DNA of 64,000 bases from Arthrobacter sp. efr-133-R2A-120 (GTDB lineage: Bacteria > Actinomycetota > Actinomycetes > Actinomycetales > Micrococcaceae). The position numbers and the translations under genes were made by a program. The stretch is taken from assembly GCF_030209835.1 (NCBI RefSeq), contig NZ_JARVRF010000011.1, forward strand, positions 186,001-250,000, in the 5' to 3' direction. Below, one piece after another: positions 8,664 through 16,692 of this stretch. A model generated the notes under the pieces. The model searched no databases and had not been told where the DNA came from. It saw only the letters and a list, made by a program, of their open reading frames with translations. Position 1 is the stretch's first letter. Every line of letters begins with the position of its first letter.

Positions 8664-9562
8664 GCACAACCTCCACAGACCTGACCGCGCGCACACCGCG
8701 CCAGGAATATGCCAGCATGATCAGCCTCATCGAGGTCCCGGTGCTCAACGAGAAGTATTGGTCCAAGGTTCCGGAGGTCGCGGCCGACGGAATCATGCTC
8801 GACCTCGAAGACTCTGCTACCCCCGAAAACAAGGAGCGCGTACGCGAACGGGTCATCGAAGTGCTCGCAGACATCGACTACTTCGGCGGGCGCCGCATCA
8901 TAGTCCGCAGCAACAACATCGGCTCGCCCTGGGGGCGGGCTGACCTGGAGGCACTCGCCGCCGTCGACCCGGATATCGTCATCTCCTACCCGAAGGTCGA
9001 AACGGTCGAGGAGCTCGACGAGGTCGTTGCGATCATGCGTGGCGCAGGCAGGGTTCACCCACTTCATGTGATGATCGAAACCGCCCGCGCGCTTATTGAG
9101 CTCGACCGCATCGCGGCGCACCCGGCCGTCGTCGGCCTGCACTTCGGATACGTCGACCTCGCCGCCGACATCGGCTCACGGCCCTTCGGCGCCGACGGCA
9201 TGCTCTCGTCGCTGACCAGCGGGTACGCACGCGCGAAGATCGCCGCCGCAGCTGCCGCCTACGGGCTGTGGGCAACCGGAGGCTCGCTGATCCCCGAGTA
9301 CAAGGACCTTGAGAAGGTCCGCGCATTTATCCAAACGTGGTCCGATCTCGGCTTCACCGCCTGCATTGCGGTCTCGCCCGCCCACCTGCCCATCATCAAT
9401 GAAGTCATGCGCCCCTCGGCCGCCGAGGTGGATCGGGCGCGCCAGGTGTGCGATGTGTACGAAGAGACCGCGGCTAGGGGTGAGCCGGCTGCTGTGCTCA
9501 ACGGCCGGGTCATCACGTTGCCCGATTACAGGGTAGCCAGGCTCGTCCTCGAACGCGCATAA
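8660..9562 (+). CDS. HpcH/HpaI aldolase / CitE-like lyase, second paralogue
   Basis: The ATG at 8660 overlaps the hydrolase stop (ATGA), and similarity begins shortly after it, so longer upstream starts inside the hydrolase gene are rejected. The 300-residue protein carries the metal-binding GIMLDLEDSA segment, the conserved Arg in RIIVRSN, the HVMIETARAL strand and the HFGYVDLAADIG loop. It resembles the lyase at 368-1219 in fold but not closely in sequence, so it probably takes a different 3-hydroxyacyl-CoA or 2-oxoacid. It forms an operon with the hydrolase and the following SDR. Confidence 0.86.
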   Translation: MSTTSTDLTARTPRQEYASMISLIEVPVLNEKYWSKVPEVAADGIMLDLEDSATPENKERVRERVIEVLADIDYFGGRRIIVRSNNIGSPWGRADLEALAAVDPDIVISYPKVETVEELDEVVAIMRGAGRVHPLHVMIETARALIELDRIAAHPAVVGLHFGYVDLAADIGSRPFGADGMLSSLTSGYARAKIAAAAAAYGLWATGGSLIPEYKDLEKVRAFIQTWSDLGFTACIAVSPAHLPIINEVMRPSAAEVDRARQVCDVYEETAARGEPAAVLNGRVITLPDYRVARLVLERA

Positions 9563-9576
9563 GCGGGGCGCGAAGC

Positions 9577-10410
9577 ATGACGGAGAACTTCCAGGGCCGC
9601 GTAGCCGTAGTCACGGGTGCCGGCCGCGGGCTTGGTGAGGCAGTGGTTGGTCGCCTGGTCGGAGCGGGTGCGCGGGTCGTCGTCGTGGATCGTGAAGGCG
9701 ACGACGCCGCCGCGGTCGCCGAGCGGTATGGTCGCCAGGCAATCAGCGTGCAGGCGGATGTGTCCACAGAGGCGGGCGTCGAGCACTACATCTCAGCCGG
9801 CCTTGATGCCTTCCACCGCATCGACATGTATCACCTGAACGTGGGCATCGTCGGCAGCCCGGCGCGCCTCGTCGACCTCAGCCTGGACGATTTCCGTCAC
9901 GTCATGGACGTGAATGTCATCAGCACCTTCCTCGGTATTCGCGCCGCACTTCGCCAGTTCGAGTCGCAGGGAGGCGGCGGAACAGTCCTCGCTACATGTT
10001 CGATCGCCGGGACGCACGGTAGCCATGACATCATCCCTTACCAAGCGTCCAAGGGCGCCGTACTGTCGCTGCTGCGCGGTTCGGCGATGTACGGAGCACC
10101 GATGGGCGTCCGGGTTAACGGGCTCGCCCCCGGTCTCATCGCCACACAGCAGGCATTTGACGGCGTCCTCATCGATGCGGTGCAGGAAAACCTGCTCCGC
10201 CGGGGCGGCACCGTGCCCCTTCGCCGCGCGGGCCGGCCCGGCGAAATCGCCGATGCCGCCGCATTCCTGCTCTCCGACCGGTCCAGCTATATCACGGGAC
10301 AGCTTCTCTACGTCGACGGCGGAGCCTCCCAGGTTTGCAGCGTCCGGGGCGCGGGCGGCGCGGGAATGTGGGATACCGCGCCGATCGATGATTACGTTCG
10401 TGGTCGATGA
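9577..10410 (+). CDS. SDR-family oxidoreductase
   Basis: This 277-residue SDR has a canonical TGAGRGLG cofactor loop, an acidic residue after the second strand (VVVDRE) that favours NAD(H), the catalytic Ser in CSIAGTHG and the YQASKG active-site motif. A VDGGASQV segment is followed by an extra tail of about 30 residues rich in Gly. It sits 14 nt after the lyase gene and is the last gene before a terminator. Confidence 0.88.
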   Translation: MTENFQGRVAVVTGAGRGLGEAVVGRLVGAGARVVVVDREGDDAAAVAERYGRQAISVQADVSTEAGVEHYISAGLDAFHRIDMYHLNVGIVGSPARLVDLSLDDFRHVMDVNVISTFLGIRAALRQFESQGGGGTVLATCSIAGTHGSHDIIPYQASKGAVLSLLRGSAMYGAPMGVRVNGLAPGLIATQQAFDGVLIDAVQENLLRRGGTVPLRRAGRPGEIADAAAFLLSDRSSYITGQLLYVDGGASQVCSVRGAGGAGMWDTAPIDDYVRGR

Positions 10411-10443
10411 CCGATGGCGGGACGCGTTGCCCTGTATGCGGAC

Positions 10444-10480
10444 CGGGGGCGGGTGCGAAAGCATCCGCCCCCGTTCCTTT
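10444..10480 (+). terminator. Rho-independent terminator after SDR gene
   Basis: A 13-bp GC-rich stem with one G-T pair and a GAAA tetraloop (10444-10456 pairing with 10461-10473) is followed by a T-rich TTCCTTT tail. It separates the hydrolase/lyase/SDR operon from the ABC transporter operon. Confidence 0.8.
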
Positions 10481-10640
10481 CGGGACGAGCTGCAAGGCAT
10501 CCTGGCGATTCGGGGCCGGGGACGAGTCGAGGCGGGACCGGATCCGGTGCAGCTTGGTGGGCTCCCTCGATGTCCTCTGTTGGGCTGGCGGGCGCCGCCG
10601 CATCACGCATTTCCCGGTCCCTGTATCTGCTCACAAAAGG

Positions 10641-10701
10641 CCCGTGACGCAGCTCATATAAAACCCGTGACGAAGATCATATTCATGTGTATAGTTGTCA
10701 C
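10641..10701 (+). promoter_or_regulatory. Promoter/operator of ABC transporter operon with tandem repeats
   Basis: Two CCCGTGACG-type direct repeats with a 23-nt period precede the 16-bp element ATTCATGTGTATAGTT (10681-10696). A -35 GTGACG and -10 TATAGT are 17 nt apart, the same geometry as the hydrolase promoter at 7722. GTGAC and GTCAC also form an inverted repeat around the -10. Repeats overlapping a promoter suggest binding by a local regulator (the LacI or GntR type encoded at 27-31 kb). Confidence 0.6.
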
Positions 10702-10797
10702 AGTAGGTATGAATGCGATGGTCTCAGGAGGCCACCGCTACGCCCAATCAACCATAAGGTCAACCCCGCTGTTGACGCCCGAACGATGGAGTTCGTA

Positions 10798-11979
10798 ATG
10801 GACAAGGAACTGAAACGCGCATCCGGCTTCCCAGCCGACACCCGGGGTAGAAACAGCCCCGTCCGCAAGCTCACGTTGGGCATTGCGGTGACCGTGTCGG
10901 CACTGCTTATGGCCGGATGTGCAACGGGTGGCGGCGCGCCGGATGCAAAGGGCGCCACCACCGCCGAACTGGCGGCAGTCAAAGCGGTCGCCGACGCACA
11001 TGTCGCGGCGCCCACGACCCTGAGCCAGAGTATTCCGCTCAAGGGAACGTTGCCTGCGCACGGGAAGATCATCTACCTCAATAGCGGCCTTCCGGCGACG
11101 ACTCTTATGGTTGACGCCGCACACAAGGCCGTCGATGGCATCGGCTGGACCTTCGAAGAGCTCGCCTACCAGGGCTCGAACCCCGCCACCCTCCGCTCCG
11201 CGTTGCTGACCGCCCTCGCGAAGGGCCCCAACGCGGTCCTGATTAGCGGCGATCCCGTCTCCGCGTATGGTGAAGACGTCATCCAGCAGTACAAGGACGC
11301 CGGCATCCCCCTTATTGTCGGCTCGGTGTGCCCGCTCCAGCCCGTTGGCAGCATCATTCAGGGAGCGCTCGGCTGTGATGCAGAAGCAGCCGCAGGGAAG
11401 ACGCTGGCCGATTGGTTCATAGCTGACTCCAAGGGCCTCGGACAGGTGCTGTTCGAGAACATCCCCGCCATCCCTTCCCTTGAGGCCTTCGTGAAGTCCT
11501 TCAAGCAGGAGGTCACTGACAAGTGCGCAGCGTGCGGCGTGCAGATTCTGGAGTCCACGCTGACCCAGGTAAGCGCAAACCAGGTCGTCCCGACGGTCGT
11601 GAACACCCTCCGTTCCAAGCCCGACATCAACTACGTCTTCTTCGACAACGCACAGTTCTCCAAGGGGATCACGGCGGCGCTCAAAGCCGCGGGACTGAAC
11701 GGACAGGTCAAGATCGGGGGCCGTTCAATGGATCAGGGCGCCCAGGGCGGACTTACGGATGGATCCCAGGTCGCCTGGACCGCCTTTTCCTACCCCGTTG
11801 CCGGGTACTCCCAGGTTGATGCCGCCCTGCGCGCCATCACCCACAGCGACGGTCTCGACAAGGTCTCCTTGCTGCCGTTCCAGCTTGTCACCCAAGAAAG
11901 CGTCAAAGGCACCAGCGTGCCCTACAACTACCCCACGGGTGCTCTGGAGCAATACCTCAAACTGTGGGGCGTCAAGTAG
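10798..11979 (+). CDS. Sugar-type ABC transporter substrate-binding lipoprotein
   Basis: The ATG at 10798 is chosen because GGAG lies 6-7 nt upstream. The 393-residue protein has an N-terminal signal with a lipobox (LLMAGC, Cys about residue 41), so it should be a lipid-anchored extracytoplasmic receptor. The mature part follows the periplasmic-binding-protein type 1 fold of ribose/galactose/inositol receptors, with GKIIYLNSG near the start and a GGRSMDQGAQGG segment in the second lobe. It is followed by the ATPase and permease of the same importer. Confidence 0.86.
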   Translation: MDKELKRASGFPADTRGRNSPVRKLTLGIAVTVSALLMAGCATGGGAPDAKGATTAELAAVKAVADAHVAAPTTLSQSIPLKGTLPAHGKIIYLNSGLPATTLMVDAAHKAVDGIGWTFEELAYQGSNPATLRSALLTALAKGPNAVLISGDPVSAYGEDVIQQYKDAGIPLIVGSVCPLQPVGSIIQGALGCDAEAAAGKTLADWFIADSKGLGQVLFENIPAIPSLEAFVKSFKQEVTDKCAACGVQILESTLTQVSANQVVPTVVNTLRSKPDINYVFFDNAQFSKGITAALKAAGLNGQVKIGGRSMDQGAQGGLTDGSQVAWTAFSYPVAGYSQVDAALRAITHSDGLDKVSLLPFQLVTQESVKGTSVPYNYPTGALEQYLKLWGVK

Positions 11980-12037
11980 CACCCGGCGCGCAAGCCAAGC
12001 CCAGAACATTTGACCGAAGGAAAAGAAGGGACTCTCC

Positions 12038-13588
12038 ATGACAGCGCCAACAGCGGTGATGGCTCCTGCGATCTCGATCGCGCATGTGTCAAAGACTTTC
12101 GGACCAAGGACGGTGCTCCACCCCCTCGAACTGAACCTGGTTCCCGGAGAGATCCACGCGCTGCTGGGCCAGAACGGGTCGGGAAAATCGACGCTCATCA
12201 AGGTCCTCGGTGGCTATCATGCCCCCGACCCGGGTCGCGGGGAGGTCTTGATCGCCGGAAAGCCCCTGGACTTCGGCTCCACGAAGAGTGCGCACGAACT
12301 CGGGCTCCGAATCGTCCACCAGGACCTCGGGCTCGTCTCTGAAAGCACTGTGCTTGACAATCTGGCCATCGGGGCGGGCTTTCCGACGAGGTTCGGCACG
12401 ATTCGTCGTTCGCAGGCGCGTCGGGAAGCGGCCCAGGCGCTTGCAGCGGTCGGGCTGGACATCAGTCCGGCCAAGCGGGTTGCGGAGCTCTCTGCCGCTC
12501 AACGCACGGGGGTCGCCGTCGCTCGCGCACTGAGCCGGCACGGCGGAAAGGTGACCGTCCTCATTCTCGATGAACCCACGGCGACCCTCCCGGCACGCGA
12601 GGTGGCTCACCTGCATGAGATGGTGAAGACGGCGGCCTCACAAGGTGTGGCAATCCTTTATGTGACCCACCATCTCGATGAGGTCTTCCGTCTCGCCGAT
12701 CGGGTGAGCGTGTTGCGAGACGGTCACATTGTGCTCACCAGGGACGTCGTGGATGCACCACGTGAGGACATCATCCACGCACTTGTCGGCGGAGCTGTCG
12801 AGCCGGTACGGCGCGAGATCACCGACGTTCCTTCGGAAAACAGCCGGCCGGTCCTGACGGTATCGGGGCTGCAAGGAGACGCACTCGAAGGGGTGGATTT
12901 CGAAGTGCGCCCGGGCGAGATCGTCGGCATTTACGGTTTGACCGGCTCGGGGAGGGAATCGCTTCTTGGCACCATCTTCGGGGCGAGGGAACGCGAAGGC
13001 GGTGATGTTCGCGTCGATGGGGCCCAGCTTGCCGGCCGGCCGGCGTCGGCCATCAACAAGGGAGTCGCCTATCTCGCTCCCGATCGCAAGCGCGGCGGTG
13101 GCCTGATGGAAATGACGGCGTGCGAGAACCTGACGCTACCGGCAATGAAGAAGTTTTTCCGGGGCGGTCATCTGCGGATCAGGGCCGAACTCACCGAATC
13201 CAGCCAGTGGATGGACCGGCTCGCGGTCCGGCCAACGGGAGCCGTGAAGGCTCCGCTGGCAAGCTTCAGCGGTGGTAACCAGCAGAAGATCCTGATCGGC
13301 AAGTGGATGCGCATTTCGCCGCGTGTCATGCTCCTGGACGAACCGACCCAGGGAGTGGATGTTGGTGCCAAGGCCCAACTGCACCGTTACATCATGGATG
13401 CCAGCGATGCCGGAGCCGCCGTTGTCATCAGTTCCACGGACGCAGAAGAGATTGCCACCGTGTGCGATCGCGTCCTCATTATCCGGTCAGGGGTGATCAC
13501 CGAACAGCTCACCGGAAGTGACATTTCGGTGGCCGAACTCGATCGCAGAGTTCTCCGTTCCAATGAATCAAAGGTTGAAACCTCATGA
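12038..13588 (+). CDS. ABC transporter ATPase, RbsA/MglA type (two fused nucleotide-binding domains)
   Basis: A 516-residue protein with two ABC domains. Domain 1 has Walker A GQNGSGKST, an LSAAQ signature and Walker B ILDEPTATLP. Domain 2 has the degenerate Walker A GLTGSGRES, signature FSGGNQQ and Walker B LLDEPTQGVDVGAK. This asymmetry is the rule in the sugar CUT2 family, where only one site hydrolyses ATP efficiently. It lies between the receptor and permease genes and overlaps the permease start (ATGA). Confidence 0.92.
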   Translation: MTAPTAVMAPAISIAHVSKTFGPRTVLHPLELNLVPGEIHALLGQNGSGKSTLIKVLGGYHAPDPGRGEVLIAGKPLDFGSTKSAHELGLRIVHQDLGLVSESTVLDNLAIGAGFPTRFGTIRRSQARREAAQALAAVGLDISPAKRVAELSAAQRTGVAVARALSRHGGKVTVLILDEPTATLPAREVAHLHEMVKTAASQGVAILYVTHHLDEVFRLADRVSVLRDGHIVLTRDVVDAPREDIIHALVGGAVEPVRREITDVPSENSRPVLTVSGLQGDALEGVDFEVRPGEIVGIYGLTGSGRESLLGTIFGAREREGGDVRVDGAQLAGRPASAINKGVAYLAPDRKRGGGLMEMTACENLTLPAMKKFFRGGHLRIRAELTESSQWMDRLAVRPTGAVKAPLASFSGGNQQKILIGKWMRISPRVMLLDEPTQGVDVGAKAQLHRYIMDASDAGAAVVISSTDAEEIATVCDRVLIIRSGVITEQLTGSDISVAELDRRVLRSNESKVETS

Positions 13589-14676
13589 AAGTGACAGGAA
13601 GAAAGTTCTCGCCCGGCTTGGACAGGTTCAGCGGCCTCTACCTTTGGGGTCTGTTCTTCGTGCTGTTCTCGTTCATGGCGCCTCGAACGTTCCCCACCAT
13701 GAACACGGTCCATCTTCTGGCGTCCACGGAGGCCATCGCGGCCATCGTGGCGCTGGCGTTGCTAGTGCCAATGGTCACCGGCCAGTTCGATCTGTCCATC
13801 GGGGCCATTGCGAACTTCTCCGGCATCCTCGCCGTCATTGTGCAGACGAATGGTCTGCTCGACCCGGTGGGGGCAATCCTCCTCGGGACTGCGGTGGGAA
13901 CCGTGATCGGCATGCTGAACGGTTTTATAGTGGTGAAGCTGAAGATCGATTCGTTCATTGCCACCTTGGCGATGGGATCGATTCTGGAGGCATTCCTGGT
14001 GATCGTGACCAACAACCGGGAGCCGCTGCCGGTTGACAATGAATTCTTTACCGGTCTGACTCAAACGAACATCTTCGGGTTCCAAGCGGTGTTCTTCTAT
14101 ATGATCGTCATCGCTCTCATCGTCTGGTGGCTCCTTGAGCGCACACCGGCGGGACGCTACATGCGTGCCACCGGCTTTGACCGTGAGGCAGCCCGGCTGT
14201 CGGGTGTACAGGTCGACAAGTGGTCATTCCTGTCGCTGACGATTTCAGGGACGATTTGCGGGTTCGCCGGCGTGCTTTTCGTGTCGCTGACCGGTCCCTC
14301 CCTCGGTTTCGGGCCTTCCCTGTTGCTCCCTGCCTTCGCGGCTGTGTTCCTCGGATCCACCCAGCTGGTACCGGGCCGGCACAACGTCTGGGGTACAGTG
14401 CTCGCCATCTTTGTGCTGGCCACCGGCGTGCAGGGCTTGCAGCTGGTTTCGGGAGCGCAGTGGGTCGCCTCGATGTTCAACGGTGTTGCACTGATCGCAG
14501 CCGTTGGCCTGGCTGTCGTCCGCCGCAAGAAGCTGTCACGGCCGAAAAAGGAGAAGTCGAAGGGCAAGAACCAAGGCGGCGGGTCCCTCTCGGCATCAAC
14601 GCAAACACACGGCACGCAGGGCTCCTCGTCTGCCCACCACGCCGGGCAAGTCTCCGAGAAAAGGGTTGAGGTCTGA
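13585..14676 (+). CDS. ABC transporter permease, RbsC type
   Basis: This 363-residue membrane protein has 8-10 hydrophobic segments of the CUT2 permease pattern, including VTGQFDLSIGAIANFSG and a TGVQVDKWSF-like cytoplasmic loop region (SGVQVDKWS). The last 45 residues form a basic, Lys/Ser/Gly/His-rich cytoplasmic tail that ordinary RbsC proteins lack. It would form the membrane channel of the importer with the receptor and ATPase upstream. A single permease gene suggests a homodimer. Confidence 0.9.
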   Translation: MKVTGRKFSPGLDRFSGLYLWGLFFVLFSFMAPRTFPTMNTVHLLASTEAIAAIVALALLVPMVTGQFDLSIGAIANFSGILAVIVQTNGLLDPVGAILLGTAVGTVIGMLNGFIVVKLKIDSFIATLAMGSILEAFLVIVTNNREPLPVDNEFFTGLTQTNIFGFQAVFFYMIVIALIVWWLLERTPAGRYMRATGFDREAARLSGVQVDKWSFLSLTISGTICGFAGVLFVSLTGPSLGFGPSLLLPAFAAVFLGSTQLVPGRHNVWGTVLAIFVLATGVQGLQLVSGAQWVASMFNGVALIAAVGLAVVRRKKLSRPKKEKSKGKNQGGGSLSASTQTHGTQGSSSAHHAGQVSEKRVEV

Positions 14677-14679
14677 GAC

Positions 14680-15894
14680 ATGAAAACAATCGTCATAGCC
14701 GGATCGTCAGTTGCGGGCCTGAGCGCTGCTCGCGAGCTCCGTCAGGGAGGTTTCGGCGGGCGCCTCCTCACGGTTGACCGCGATCCCCAGGTGCCGTATC
14801 GCCGCCCCGAGGTCTCGAAGGGACTTCTCTCCGGGGCGCTGCCCGCCGGGAAGGTCGCCATGGGGTGGGCGGACGAACTGCGCGCCGAACGCATCAGCGG
14901 GGGGTTGGAGGGCCTCGACCTGGAGCGGCGAACAATTCGCGGGATACATGCCGACGGCCGGCCCTTCGCCGAGCAGTACGATGGCCTCGTGATTGCAACA
15001 GGCACAATGGCGCGCCCGTCACCGTTCGCCAAGCTCGGCGGTGTCCACTCCCTGCGCACCTGGGCGGACTCCCACAACATGCGCGGGGACCTGGCCGAGG
15101 CCCAGCGTGTCGTCATCGTGGGCGGCGGATTCATCGGACTTGAGGTTGCCTCCGTGGCCCGCAAGCTGGGGAAGGAGGTCACCGTCATTGAACCAATGCA
15201 GGCGCCACTTGTTCACATTCTTGGGCAGACCTTCAGCGCCGCGCTACAGGCGAAGCATGAGAATGAGGGCGTTCGTTTCGTTCTCGGACAGACCGTCCGC
15301 GAGCTGGAAGGGCACGAGTCGGGATCGATCCGGCGGGTTCACCTCTCAAACGGCGATTCACTGGACGCCGATGTTGTGCTCGTTGCCATCGGGTCTGTTC
15401 CCGCTGTTGACTGGCTTCTTGACAGCAGTCTCGACGTCGAGCGTGGTTTGGTTTGCGATACGACGTGCTCGGTAGCCGGCACGGAAGATGTCGTTGCCGC
15501 GGGTGATATCGCGCTATGGCATAACCCGCTCTACGAACGCCTCATGCGCGTCGAGCATTGGACGAACGCCGTCGAACAGGGCACCTATGCGGCCAAGCGG
15601 TTGCTTGGCACCCATGACGCTGGCGGTTTCGTCAGCGCACCCTACTTCTGGTCTGAACAGTACGGGAGCCGTATCCAGAGCATCGGATCAAACCTTGGGC
15701 ATGACCAGGCCGTCGTCCTTGACGATGATCCAGAGCGCCTTTTCGTTGCGTATCTGAAGGAGGGCAGGCTTCTGAGCGTTGCGGGAATGGCTGCTGGAGC
15801 GTCGATATTCCAGTTCCGGAATCTCGTGCTTGCACGAGCGCCCATCCATGATGTGAGGGCTCATTTCGCTTCGCTCCGTCAACCGGCCTCATGA
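14680..15894 (+). CDS. FAD-dependent ferredoxin reductase
   Basis: A 404-residue flavoprotein of the rhodocoxin/putidaredoxin reductase type. It has an FAD-binding GSSVAGLSAARELR motif at the N terminus, the PYRRPEVSKGLLSG segment, a second Rossmann motif VGGGFIGLEVAS for NAD(P)H (about residue 146) and the EDVVAAGDIA motif near residue 270. It should pass electrons from NAD(P)H to the small ferredoxin encoded at 17946, which then serves the P450. It is placed 3 nt after the permease and overlaps the SDR start by 4 nt. Confidence 0.92.
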   Translation: MKTIVIAGSSVAGLSAARELRQGGFGGRLLTVDRDPQVPYRRPEVSKGLLSGALPAGKVAMGWADELRAERISGGLEGLDLERRTIRGIHADGRPFAEQYDGLVIATGTMARPSPFAKLGGVHSLRTWADSHNMRGDLAEAQRVVIVGGGFIGLEVASVARKLGKEVTVIEPMQAPLVHILGQTFSAALQAKHENEGVRFVLGQTVRELEGHESGSIRRVHLSNGDSLDADVVLVAIGSVPAVDWLLDSSLDVERGLVCDTTCSVAGTEDVVAAGDIALWHNPLYERLMRVEHWTNAVEQGTYAAKRLLGTHDAGGFVSAPYFWSEQYGSRIQSIGSNLGHDQAVVLDDDPERLFVAYLKEGRLLSVAGMAAGASIFQFRNLVLARAPIHDVRAHFASLRQPAS

Positions 15895-16670
15895 CGATGG
15901 CGCTTCATCCTGCCCTCGAAGGCACCGTCGCGCTGGTCACCGGCGCAGCCCAAGGCATCGGCTTGAGCATTGCGGCCGGTCTGCGCGCACAAGGGGCGCG
16001 TGTTGCACTCATTGATATTCAAGAGGAGCTGTTGGCAGACGCCGTCGCGAGTCTTGGCGGGGAAAGCCAGGATGTACGCCCCTACGCCGTCGATCTGGGC
16101 GACCTGAAGCAGGCCGCAGGGGTGCCCGACAGGGTCGCTGCGGACTTCGGCTCGCTTGACATCGTCGTCAACAACGCCGGACGCAGGGGAGTGCACTCCT
16201 TCGAGGACTACCCGCTCGACGATTGGCAGCGCACGCTCGACCTCAACCTGACCGCCCCGTTTCTCATCGCCCAGGGAGCGGTGCGCGCCATGCTAAGCAG
16301 CGGTCGCGGCGGCTCCATCGTGAACGTCACCTCCGTGGCGGCCGACCTTGCCTTCAAGAACCGCTCGGCCTACAACGCATCCAAAGCGGGCCTCGTGATG
16401 CTCACGAAGTCGATCGCCGTCGAATTGGGGGGACGCGGCATCCGCTGCAACGGCGTCGCGCCGGGGATTGTCGAAACACCGATTAACGCCGAATACCTGC
16501 GCACCGGACCCGAATCTGCGGCGATCATCGCGGGAACGCCAACCGGAAGCTGGGGACAACCGGAGGACGTGGCAGCTGCGGTCGTCTTCCTCTGTACGCC
16601 CGCGGCCCGCTTCATCAATGGAACGATCATCAATGCCGACGGCGGCTGGACCGCAGGCAAGGGCTACTGA
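15891..16670 (+). CDS. SDR-family oxidoreductase
   Basis: This 259-residue SDR has TGAAQGIG, an IDIQEE segment after strand 2 (NAD preference), NNAGRRG, the catalytic Ser in VTSVAA and the YNASKAG active site. It resembles 3-oxoacyl-ACP reductase or glucose-dehydrogenase-like SDRs. The context between the ferredoxin reductase and P450 genes suggests that it oxidises the alcohol made by the P450. Confidence 0.88.
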   Translation: MTMALHPALEGTVALVTGAAQGIGLSIAAGLRAQGARVALIDIQEELLADAVASLGGESQDVRPYAVDLGDLKQAAGVPDRVAADFGSLDIVVNNAGRRGVHSFEDYPLDDWQRTLDLNLTAPFLIAQGAVRAMLSSGRGGSIVNVTSVAADLAFKNRSAYNASKAGLVMLTKSIAVELGGRGIRCNGVAPGIVETPINAEYLRTGPESAAIIAGTPTGSWGQPEDVAAAVVFLCTPAARFINGTIINADGGWTAGKGY

Positions 16671-16692
16671 CCCATTCACGAAAGGAGCCGTC

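Larger units (their letters stand above)
7688..8664 (+). repeat. 977-bp direct repeat, copy 1 (oxidoreductase tail + promoter + hydrolase gene)
   Basis: This block recurs at 31669-32645, shifted by 23,981 bp. By eye I count about eight single-base differences, giving roughly 99% identity. The block contains the last codons of the Gfo/Idh gene, the promoter and the complete hydrolase gene. Because here the oxidoreductase tail is part of an intact gene, this copy is likely the source. Confidence 0.93.
10411..10797 (+). promoter_or_regulatory. Intergenic region with terminator and ABC-operon control region
   Basis: No gene is seen in these 387 bases. The first part holds the terminator at 10444-10480. 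The middle, about 10480-10635, shows no feature I can name. The right part holds two direct repeats with the pattern CCCGTGACGnAGnTCATAT (10641-10659 and 10664-10682), the second forming the -35 of the promoter described separately. Confidence 0.6.

Noticed and set aside
10641..10683. Replication origin iterons
   Set aside because: Only two units, lying at a promoter, with no replication initiator gene nearby.
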